Shown: piece by piece, positions 1-5,890 of the stretch
Layout: each line of letters begins with the position of its first letter
How positions within the stretch are numbered: the stretch's first letter is position 1
Origin: CAWULT01 sp963923455
GTDB taxonomy: Bacteria > Acidobacteriota > Vicinamibacteria > Vicinamibacterales > UBA2999
Reading direction: 5' to 3'
Length of the DNA: 7,518 bases
Assembly: GCA_963923455.1 (NCBI GenBank)
Contig: CAWULT010000176.1
Location: forward strand, 1-7,518
The notes under the pieces: generated by a model
Told to the model about the DNA's origin: nothing
Databases searched by the model: none
What the model saw: only the letters and a program-made list of their open reading frames with translations
Program-made: the position numbers and the translations under genes

Positions 1-2
1 GT

Positions 3-494
3 CGCGGAACGCCTCGAGGGCTGCCGCCACCACGCCGCCTGTCGAGGCACGGGTTCGCCTGCCTGATGCGGGCGGGGCACCCGCTCTGGGCGCCCAGGCT
101 GTCGCCGGCGGCCTTTCTGGCCGCCGAGCACGTCTTCGTGCGCCCGGAAGGGCGCAGCCAGGAGGTGCTCGAGCGGTTCCTGCGGCGGCGGAAGATGGAC
201 CGGCAGATCGCGGTGCACACCTCGCACGTGCTCAGCGTGCCGTTCATCGTGATGGAGTCGGACCTGGTGGCGACATTGCCCTACGCGGTCGCGACGCGTT
301 TCGCGTCGTTGACGCCGAAGGTCGTGGCCGCGCTGCCGCCCTTCGATGTCACCTACGACCTCCGGTTGTACTGGCATCGGCGCTTCGACAACGAGCCACG
401 GAGCCGCTGGTTGCGCGGGACGCTCGAAGCCGGGTTCAAGCAGCACAACTGGCTCGAGCCGCCCGCCGGGCCAGCGCCGTTCGTCGAGGGGTGA
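3..494 (+). CDS. LysR-type transcriptional regulator, C-terminal part (5' end outside window)
   Basis: This is the co-inducer-binding half of a LysR-type regulator, a cytoplasmic DNA-binding protein that usually controls a neighbouring gene. The frame is open from position 3, and an ATG at 66 is internal: the residues just before it (RHGFACL) run into MRAGHPLW, the 'CvmRagHPl' strand typical of LysR effector domains. Further on are FVRPEGRSQEVLERFL, HVLSVPFIVMESDLVATLP (the family's 'D-L-V-A-T-L-P' segment) and a closing LRLYWHRRF followed by W-L-R. The N-terminal winged-helix domain is not in the window. The first ~25 bases fit the family less well than the rest; frame 1 there reads VAERLEG, also plausible for LysR, so a sequencing or real frameshift around 20 cannot be excluded. 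The gene lies 133 bp upstream of pobA on the same strand, making a role in aromatic-acid control likely but unproven. Confidence 0.85.
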   Translation, partial: RGTPRGLPPPRRLSRHGFACLMRAGHPLWAPRLSPAAFLAAEHVFVRPEGRSQEVLERFLRRRKMDRQIAVHTSHVLSVPFIVMESDLVATLPYAVATRFASLTPKVVAALPPFDVTYDLRLYWHRRFDNEPRSRWLRGTLEAGFKQHNWLEPPAGPAPFVEG

Positions 495-544
495 CTGGTC
501 GCGTTCCGGTGACACTGAGAGCGGCGATGACAGGCGTCCCGAGG

Positions 545-595
545 GCGACGGCGGCCGTTACTCTGGCGACCGTTCGGGCCGTCGAGGGCCGTCGC
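545..595. repeat. Inverted repeat and tandem 10-mer upstream of pobA (possible regulator site)
   Basis: In the 133-bp gap between the LysR gene and pobA, GCGACGGC (545-552) is matched exactly by its reverse complement GCCGTCGC (588-595), 35 bp apart. The right arm also belongs to a tandem direct repeat, GGGCCGTCGA (576-585) and GGGCCGTCGC (586-595). Repeated half-sites like this could bind a regulator, but such short GC-rich matches also arise by chance in this composition. No convincing -35/-10 pair or T-N11-A LysR box was found. Confidence 0.3.
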
Positions 596-627
596 GGGCG
601 GGGGCCAGAGCAAGGGGGCGTGCGTTC

Positions 628-1836
628 ATGACATCCGTATCGAAGACACAGGTCGGCATCGTCGGTGCCGGCCCCGCCGGGCTGCTGCTCGGGCACCTGC
701 TGCACCTCGCCGGCATCGACTCCGTCATCGTCGAGAACCGCTCGCGCGACTACGTGATCGACCGCGTGCGGGCCGGCGTGCTGGAGCAGGGCACCGTCGA
801 CCTGCTGACGGCGGTTGGGCTCGGCGGCCGCCTGGCGCGCGAGGGCATGCGGCACGAGGGCCTGTACATCGCCTTCGGCGGGCGGCGGCACCGCCTCGAC
901 CTGGCAAAGCTGACGGGCGGGCGTGCGATTACCGTGTACGGCCAGAACGACGTGGTCAAGGACCTCATCGAGGCCCGCACCGCGACGGGGCGGCCCCTGC
1001 ACTTCGAGGCCGAGGACGTGTCGGTCGACGGGCTGGCGTCGAGCCCGACGATCCGGTTCCGACATCTCGGCGTCGAGCAGGAACTGCGGTGCGACGTCAT
1101 CGCCGGGTGCGACGGCTTTCACGGCATCTGCCGCCAGTCGATCCCCGCCGGCGCGCTGACGGTCTACGAGCAGGTATACCCGTTCGGCTGGCTGGGCATC
1201 CTGGCCGAGGCCCCGCCGTCGTGCGACGAGCTCGTCTACACGCACCACCCACGCGGGTTCGCGCTCTTCAGCATGCGGTCGCCGACCGTAACGCGTCTGT
1301 ACCTGCAGGTGCCGCCCGACGAGCCCATCGAGCGGTGGTCCGACGACGCCATCTGGGACGAGATGCTCGTCCGCATGCGGACCGACGACGGCTGGGTCCC
1401 GAACGTCGGGCGGGTCCTGCAGAAGAGCGTGACACCGCTGCGCAGCTTCGTCGCGGCGCCGATGCGTCACGGCCGGTTGTTCCTGGCCGGCGACGCCGCG
1501 CACATCGTGCCGCCCACCGGCGCCAAGGGGCTCAACCTGGCGGCGTGTGACGTGCAGGTGCTGGCCGATGCGGTGACCGCCTACTACGCGAACGGCCGCA
1601 CGGACCTGCTGGACGGCTATTCGGACACGTGCCTGCGGCGCATCTGGTGGGCGCAGCGGTTCTCGTGGTGGATGACCTCGACGCTGCACCTGGCGCCCGG
1701 GGCCTCGGCGTTCGACCGCCGGCGCCAGGTGGCCGACCTCGAGTACCTGACGCGGTCGACGGCGGCGATGACGAGCCTGGCGGAGCAGTACGTCGGCCTT
1801 CCGCCGGAGGTGCCCGTCCCGACCGCCGGCGTCTGA
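628..1836 (+). CDS. pobA: 4-hydroxybenzoate 3-monooxygenase (p-hydroxybenzoate hydroxylase)
   Basis: This is an FAD-dependent, NAD(P)H-using cytoplasmic hydroxylase converting 4-hydroxybenzoate to protocatechuate, the entry to the beta-ketoadipate pathway. The 402-residue product is close to the 394 of the Pseudomonas fluorescens enzyme, and aligns with it end to end from memory. Visible are the FAD dinucleotide motif GAGPAG (13-18), RAGVLEQG (48-55), the AGCDGFHG segment (159-166) and GDAAHIVPPTGAKGLNLA (288-305). Substrate and catalytic residues are all present: Tyr204, Ser215, Arg217, Arg223, Tyr225, Pro296, Asn303 and Tyr388 (P. fluorescens Tyr201, Ser212, Arg214, Arg220, Tyr222, Pro293, Asn300, Tyr385). 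The ATG at 628 is preferred because it aligns with the family N-terminus and follows AAGGGGG (612-618) by 9 nt; the frame is open further upstream, but that part is low-complexity and overlaps the LysR gene. The helix that sets NADPH/NADH preference reads N37-R-S-R-D-Y42, with Asn where P. fluorescens has Arg33. Confidence 0.97.
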   Translation: MTSVSKTQVGIVGAGPAGLLLGHLLHLAGIDSVIVENRSRDYVIDRVRAGVLEQGTVDLLTAVGLGGRLAREGMRHEGLYIAFGGRRHRLDLAKLTGGRAITVYGQNDVVKDLIEARTATGRPLHFEAEDVSVDGLASSPTIRFRHLGVEQELRCDVIAGCDGFHGICRQSIPAGALTVYEQVYPFGWLGILAEAPPSCDELVYTHHPRGFALFSMRSPTVTRLYLQVPPDEPIERWSDDAIWDEMLVRMRTDDGWVPNVGRVLQKSVTPLRSFVAAPMRHGRLFLAGDAAHIVPPTGAKGLNLAACDVQVLADAVTAYYANGRTDLLDGYSDTCLRRIWWAQRFSWWMTSTLHLAPGASAFDRRRQVADLEYLTRSTAAMTSLAEQYVGLPPEVPVPTAGV

Positions 1837-1849
1837 CCGCGCCGGTCAG
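1833..1849. terminator. Hairpin overlapping the pobA stop codon
   Basis: CTGACCG (1833-1839) pairs perfectly with CGGTCAG (1843-1849) around a 3-nt loop. The stem contains the pobA TGA stop and lies in the convergent junction. No T-tract follows on either strand, so terminator function is inferred from position and stem strength only. Confidence 0.4.
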
Positions 1850-1862
1850 CAGCGCGGCATCC

Positions 1863-1880
1863 GCCGGCGGTCGCGCCGGC
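1863..1880. terminator. Hairpin abutting the stop of the carrier gene, possible bidirectional terminator
   Basis: GCCGGCG (1863-1869) pairs perfectly with CGCCGGC (1874-1880) around the loop GTCG. It ends one base before the TGA of the minus-strand carrier gene and lies 27 bp after the pobA stop. All seven pairs are G-C. There is no T-run, as is common in very GC-rich genomes, so the call is tentative. Confidence 0.45.
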
Positions 1881-3230
1881 TCAGCGGCCGGGCGGCACGG
1901 CGGCCGCCACACCCGCCTCCGGCGCCACGACGGGAGCCCCGCCGGACCGCTGACGGTCGTCCACCGCCGCCATCGCTCCCTGGGTGCGCCCGAGCCAGGT
2001 GCCGAGCGCGGCCCACACCGCCGACAGCACCACCGTGACCGACGCCAGGCCCAGCAGGCCCAGGCCGAGGCTGCCGAGGAACCCTTCGGTCCACGCCCCC
2101 AGCACGTCGCCGCCACGGTAGACGAACGTGTCGGTGACGGCCTTCGACTTGTACTTGTCCTCGCGGCTCACGACGGTGAAGAGCGTCTCGCGGGCCGGTC
2201 GCGTGATGGCGCGCTGCACGGCCCGGAAGGTCGCGTCGAGCACGATCAGCGACCCGAGCGACGCCACGAGCGCGAGGCTCATGAACCCGACGCCGACGAC
2301 CACGGGCAGCAGCGCCAGCGCGAACGCCACGCCGAACCGCCGCATCACGTGTCCGGCGGCCACCGCCTGCAGCACGAGCGTGGCCACCTGGGTGATCAGG
2401 TCGATCTGCGCGAAGGCGGCCGTCCGGGTGTCGGTGTCGCTGCCGAGCGCCGCCACCATCTGGAGGCGCGTGAAGTAGATGAAGGTCGAAATCACCGTCA
2501 GCAGCAGCACGTAGGTGGAGATGCCGAGCAGGTAGCGAGACTGCAGCACCGCCTGCAGGCCGGCCCAGGCACTGCCGCCGATCACCGTGCGGTCGTCGGC
2601 GCGGGGCGCGGCGCCCGGCGCCTGCTCCGGCTGCAGCCAGGCCACGAGCCACGCGGCCACGACCGACGCGCCGAGCAGCGCGGCCGAGACGAGCAGCAGG
2701 GCCGGCGTGCCGAGGGGCTTGACCAACACGCCCGCGAGCCACGGACCGACGATGGCGCCGAGCGTGCCGCCCACCGCGATGGCGCCAAACAGCCGCTTGC
2801 TCTGTTCGAGCGTGAACCGGTCGGCCATCAGCGCCCAGAACACCATGGTGCTGAACAGGTTGAACACGCTGTACCAGACGTAGAATACGCGCCCGCTGAC
2901 GTCGCCGACGGCGCCCGGCGCCAGCGTGATCAGCAGGTAGAAGCCCACCAGGCTGAGCGCGAAGAAGCCGTAGGTGGCCGTGATGAAGACGACCCGGCGG
3001 AAGCGGCTCACCAGCCAGCCGAACAGCGGGTTGGCGGCCAGCGTGACGACAGCGGTGCCGATGAACAGCCAGCGGATGGCGTCGAGGCCGCTCTTCATGC
3101 CCAGCGCGTCGCGCGCGGGCCTCAGCACCATCAGCGCCGTCAGCACGCAGAAGAAGTAGAGCGTCGCGACGAGGAGGGGGCCGACCTCGTCGCGACGGAC
3201 GTTGAGGAAGCGCTGCAGGACGTGCGTCAT
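1881..3230 (-). CDS. ATP/ADP-antiporter-like (NTP transporter family) / MFS-type carrier
   Basis: This is a polytopic inner-membrane protein of 449 residues with about 10-12 hydrophobic segments (for example near 18-36, 54-72, 80-104, 116-134, 147-170, 176-199, 235-253, 275-293, 300-330 and 383-412). It resembles bacterial proteins related to the TlcC/Npt nucleotide translocases: a charged N-terminus ending in LRPARDALG (36-44) after TM1, and a late cytoplasmic-type loop with DKYKSKAVTDTFVYRGGD (358-375), recalling the KAKAxID...R-G segment of ATP/ADP translocases. Characterised members exchange ATP for ADP or import nucleotides in intracellular parasites and plastids; homologues in free-living bacteria have unknown substrates, so I do not assign one. 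The ATG at 3230 follows GGAG (3236-3239) by 5 nt. The gene starts 22 nt after the aldo/keto reductase stop, so the two are probably co-transcribed. The last ~30 residues are Ala/Pro/Gly-rich and look disordered. Confidence 0.8.
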   Translation of the reverse strand: MTHVLQRFLNVRRDEVGPLLVATLYFFCVLTALMVLRPARDALGMKSGLDAIRWLFIGTAVVTLAANPLFGWLVSRFRRVVFITATYGFFALSLVGFYLLITLAPGAVGDVSGRVFYVWYSVFNLFSTMVFWALMADRFTLEQSKRLFGAIAVGGTLGAIVGPWLAGVLVKPLGTPALLLVSAALLGASVVAAWLVAWLQPEQAPGAAPRADDRTVIGGSAWAGLQAVLQSRYLLGISTYVLLLTVISTFIYFTRLQMVAALGSDTDTRTAAFAQIDLITQVATLVLQAVAAGHVMRRFGVAFALALLPVVVGVGFMSLALVASLGSLIVLDATFRAVQRAITRPARETLFTVVSREDKYKSKAVTDTFVYRGGDVLGAWTEGFLGSLGLGLLGLASVTVVLSAVWAALGTWLGRTQGAMAAVDDRQRSGGAPVVAPEAGVAAAVPPGR

Positions 3231-3252
3231 GGGGGCTCCGGATGCGGGCCGC

Positions 3253-4206
3253 TCAGCCGAGCGCGTCCCAGTACTGCTCGATGCGGCGCCGGGCCGCCGC
3301 GTCGGGCAGCCGGCCCCGGCCGGCGGCCTGATTGTCTTCCAGATTGCGGCGCTGGGTCGTGCCAGGAATGGCCGCGGTGACGGCCGGGTGCGAGACGACG
3401 TACTTCAGGAACACCTGCGCCCAGCTGGTCGCGTCGAACTCGGCCGCCCAGTCGGGCAGGGCCCGGTCGCGTACCTTGCCGAACATGGCGGCGGCGCCCC
3501 GGCCCCGGCCGCCGAACGGCATGTTGGCGAGCACGGCCGTCCGGCGCTCCTGCGCGAGTGCCAGCACGCGCTCGGCCGCGTTCCGGTTGGCCAGCGAGTA
3601 GTCCACCTGGATGAAGTCGAGCGGATACGTGCGCATGGCCTGCAGCAGGCCGTCGTACTGGCCGTCGTCGGACGTGCTGATGCCGACGTAGCGGATCCGT
3701 TTCGCCGCCTTGGCCCGTTCGAACGCGGGCATCATCTGCGTGAGCCCGGCCATCATGTGAATCTGCATCAGGTCGATGACGTCGGTGCGCAGTGCCTTGA
3801 ACGAGACGTCGAGCACGCTCTGGGGGTCGGAGAAGTCGCCGAACATCGGCGTCTTGGTGGCCAGGAAGACGGTCTTGCGGCTGCCGAGGCCCTGCACGAG
3901 TTCGCCGATCACGGCTTCCGATCGTCCGTAGCCCCGCGCGGTGTCCACGACGCTGCCGCCGAGCTCGGTCATCCGCGCCAGGACCTCCCGGAGGGGCGCC
4001 ATCTGCTCGGGCGTGCTCGCCCCGTAGGCATTGGTGCCGAGGCCGATGATCGGCAGCCGTTCCCCCGTGGACGGAATCGGCCTGGTGATGATCGGCAGCT
4101 CACGCGGCCGCTGCGCGGCCGCGCTCGCCCGCCCCAGCGCCATCCCGGCTGCCGCCGTCACGCCGGCCCTGAGGACGGCTCGACGTGACACGGGCTGCAT
4201 GCGCAT
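3253..4206 (-). CDS. Aldo/keto reductase with Tat signal peptide
   Basis: This is an NAD(P)H-dependent aldo/keto reductase of the (alpha/beta)8-barrel superfamily, reducing carbonyls to alcohols; the substrate is unknown. The 317-residue product has the full catalytic tetrad: Asp88 (SVVDTA), Tyr93 (RGYG), Lys118 (LATK) and His150 (MQIH). The late VTAAIPGTTQRRNLEDN is the usual cofactor-phosphate-binding segment. The N-terminus carries SRRAVLR (7-13), a twin-arginine motif with Val in place of Phe, then a mild hydrophobic stretch (VTAAAGMALG) and a possible cut after ASA (27-29), so export to the periplasm is predicted. The start at 4206 is chosen because AGGAG (4214-4218) lies 7 nt upstream; the frame stays open further upstream but the extension lacks a better ribosome site and would bury the signal peptide. 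It is first in a probable operon with the downstream carrier. Periplasmic location is odd for a reductase needing nicotinamide cofactor. Confidence 0.93.
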   Translation of the reverse strand: MRMQPVSRRAVLRAGVTAAAGMALGRASAAAQRPRELPIITRPIPSTGERLPIIGLGTNAYGASTPEQMAPLREVLARMTELGGSVVDTARGYGRSEAVIGELVQGLGSRKTVFLATKTPMFGDFSDPQSVLDVSFKALRTDVIDLMQIHMMAGLTQMMPAFERAKAAKRIRYVGISTSDDGQYDGLLQAMRTYPLDFIQVDYSLANRNAAERVLALAQERRTAVLANMPFGGRGRGAAAMFGKVRDRALPDWAAEFDATSWAQVFLKYVVSHPAVTAAIPGTTQRRNLEDNQAAGRGRLPDAAARRRIEQYWDALG

Positions 4207-4378
4207 CAGAGGGCTCCTCTCGCTCCTGCGGTTCACGTCCGGCGGCTCCGGTGACGGGTCGGACATGCGGATGCTAGCCGACCTGCGTGCCGTGCGCCAG
4301 CGGGGGTCCCGTGCGGCGGGGATGGGGCCTGCCGCCGGTTGTCCGATATCCTTGGTGAACACGATCGAGGGTCTGGCG
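4207..4378. promoter_or_regulatory. Divergent intergenic region (promoters presumed)
   Basis: These 172 bp lie between two divergently transcribed genes, so promoters for both the reductase/carrier operon (-) and the transglycosylase gene (+) should be here. Ribosome sites are clear at both ends (AGGAG on the minus strand at 4214-4218; GAGGG on the plus strand at 4367-4371). The only AT-richer patches are around 4270-4276 (minus-strand TAGCAT) and 4346-4354 (GATATCCTT region); neither has a convincing partner box. Confidence 0.45.
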
Positions 4379-5863
4379 ATGAGACACGGGTTCGTCCTCC
4401 TGGTGCTGGTGATGGGTGTCGCGGCCGAACAGGCGTCCGCGCAGGCTCCGTCGCGGCCGCTGGCCCCTTGGGCGAGCGAGCTGCGCCTATCCCCGGACGA
4501 GGCCTCGGCCCGTGCGTACGTGCAGGCGCGGTTCGACGCCGACCTGGCGACGGTGCGGGCGTTCCGCCCTGCCTACCCCTTCTGGCAGTACCTGTTCACG
4601 ATCCCCGACGGCCAGATCATCGTCGGCAGCGCCAAGGACGGGCGCCTGCTGGCACGGCTTCCCGAGCGGGGGGACTGGCTCAGGGACGGCGTCTGGGAGG
4701 ATTCGTCGCTGAAGTCGATGGTCGAGGGGCGCGCCCTGCCGGCGCGGTTGAGCGACCGCCGCACGGAGCTCGTGCGCGTCCTCGAGCCGGCGACCGGCCC
4801 GCTCGTCCACAACCCGACGCGAGGCAACTTCCTGCTGCCCAACGTGCCTCGCTACGGCGGGTTCCTCGCCGAGTGGGCCACGATCTACGAACGCTTCGGC
4901 GTTCCCGGCGAGGTGGGGCTGTCGCAGGCCGTGCTGGAGTCGGGGCTCGACGGCCGCGCCCGATCGCAGGCCCGCGCCGTCGGCTTCTGCCAGTTCCTGA
5001 AGCGGAACTGGGATCGGCTGAACCGGCTCACGCCGCACACCATCGAGGCCTTCAACCAGACGACCCAGGCGCCGTACTGCGCGGCCTACCTGTCGGTGCT
5101 GGCCACGATGTACGGCAGCTACATTCCCGCCCTGTCCGAGCACCATTCGGGCGGCGTCAACGTGGGGCGCGTGGTGATCAACGGGGAACGGCTCGGCGGC
5201 ACCGACCCGAGGCAGCAGTACCTGATGGGGTCCGACTTCGCGCGGCAGCTGCGCGGCGTCGCGCTGCGCGAGTACCGGGATCTCTATCGCACCTACGGGC
5301 CCCGGTCGTTCCGTTACGCCGAGATGGTGTTCGGCAACACGCTGACGGTCGACCGGGTTGCGGCCGGGGCGCCGCAGACCCGCATCTTCGCGATGCGCAC
5401 CACGCGGGCCTGGCCGCTGACCGAGATCACGCGCCGGACCGGGCTGCCGCTCGACGAGGTGCGGCGCTTCAACCCGGCGGCGGTGCGGCAGGTACCGTCC
5501 AACGCCGACTTGTACCTGCCGTCCTACGTCGCGGCGTTCGGGCCTGACGTCTCGTTCTGGCACCGCGCCGCGCCGCCAGCGTACGCCGCGCTCCTCAACG
5601 AGTTCGTGCGGCTGCAGGCCAGCGTGCAGCAGTGGACCGATCCGGCCTTCGAGCGGGTGTTGCGGGGGTTCGAGCGCCGCTTCCGCGACACGGCGACGGA
5701 GGAAGGCCGCATCATGGCGGCGACGCTGGCGTACGTGATCGACGACCTGCGCACCAGCCGCCGCGCGGCCATCCTGGAGGAGTTTCGGACGAGCGGCCGC
5801 GTCCTGGCGCTCTTCGCGCAGGGCCTGCGGGAAGTGCAGGCCCTGCTGCCCGGCGGGGAGTGA
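4379..5863 (+). CDS. Secreted lytic transglycosylase-like protein (SLT fold, possible LysM-like C-terminal region)
   Basis: The 494-residue product is predicted to act in the periplasm on peptidoglycan. A Sec signal peptide is clear (MRHGFVLLVLVMGVAAEQASA, cut near residue 21). After a ~135-residue N-terminal region of no recognised family comes an SLT-like domain, roughly 160-300: VPGEVGLSQAVLESGLDGRARS holds the catalytic Glu187 in the E-S motif, followed by RAVGFCQFLKRNW (the 'a.GlwQf' element) and HHSGGVNVGR (255-264), which takes the place of the usual A-Y-N-x-G segment. Residues ~335-383 (RIFAMRTTRAWPLTEITRRTG...LDEVRRFNPA...ADLYLPSYV) resemble a divergent LysM peptidoglycan-binding repeat, as in MltD-type enzymes. 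The last ~110 residues are helical and unassigned. The start at 4379 follows GAGGG (4367-4371) by 7 nt and begins the signal peptide; upstream in-frame ATGs lie antisense within the reductase gene. Its stop is 13 nt from the convergent SnoaL gene. Confidence 0.82.
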   Translation: MRHGFVLLVLVMGVAAEQASAQAPSRPLAPWASELRLSPDEASARAYVQARFDADLATVRAFRPAYPFWQYLFTIPDGQIIVGSAKDGRLLARLPERGDWLRDGVWEDSSLKSMVEGRALPARLSDRRTELVRVLEPATGPLVHNPTRGNFLLPNVPRYGGFLAEWATIYERFGVPGEVGLSQAVLESGLDGRARSQARAVGFCQFLKRNWDRLNRLTPHTIEAFNQTTQAPYCAAYLSVLATMYGSYIPALSEHHSGGVNVGRVVINGERLGGTDPRQQYLMGSDFARQLRGVALREYRDLYRTYGPRSFRYAEMVFGNTLTVDRVAAGAPQTRIFAMRTTRAWPLTEITRRTGLPLDEVRRFNPAAVRQVPSNADLYLPSYVAAFGPDVSFWHRAAPPAYAALLNEFVRLQASVQQWTDPAFERVLRGFERRFRDTATEEGRIMAATLAYVIDDLRTSRRAAILEEFRTSGRVLALFAQGLREVQALLPGGE

Positions 5864-5871
5864 TCGGCCGA

Positions 5872-5890
5872 CGCGGCTACCGTGGCCGCG
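5872..5890. terminator. Hairpin in the convergent junction, possible shared terminator
   Basis: CGCGGCTA (5872-5879) pairs with TGGCCGCG (5883-5890) around a CCG loop; one pair is G-T(U). It starts 8 bp after the transglycosylase stop and overlaps the TAG stop of the minus-strand SnoaL gene. No T-run follows, so function is inferred from position and stem only. Confidence 0.4.

Noticed and set aside
346..627. Upstream extension of the pobA frame to an ATG at 346
   Set aside because: The extension overlaps the LysR gene, is Gly/Ser/Arg-rich low-complexity sequence and has no counterpart in PobA; the ATG at 628 has a ribosome site and a family-like N-terminus.
436..1689. Long minus-strand open frame opposite pobA
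   Set aside because: Arg/Pro/Ala/Val-rich translation with no family resemblance; a GC-driven shadow of pobA.
1629..3380. 583-codon plus-strand open frame opposite the carrier gene
   Set aside because: Translation is rich in His, Arg, Gln, Glu and Ala with no recognisable domain; it mirrors the membrane-protein gene on the other strand.
3202..4188. Plus-strand open frame opposite the aldo/keto reductase
   Set aside because: No domain, no ribosome site, and it mirrors a gene with a complete catalytic tetrad.
4268..4300. Sigma-54-like GGCACG...GC element on the minus strand upstream of the reductase gene
   Set aside because: The spacing between the GG and GC elements is 11 rather than 10 and the -12 part is poor, so it is probably chance.
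4031..4378. Upstream in-frame ATGs for the transglycosylase gene
   Set aside because: They lie antisense within the reductase gene and in the divergent gap; the ATG at 4379 has both a ribosome site and a signal peptide directly after it.
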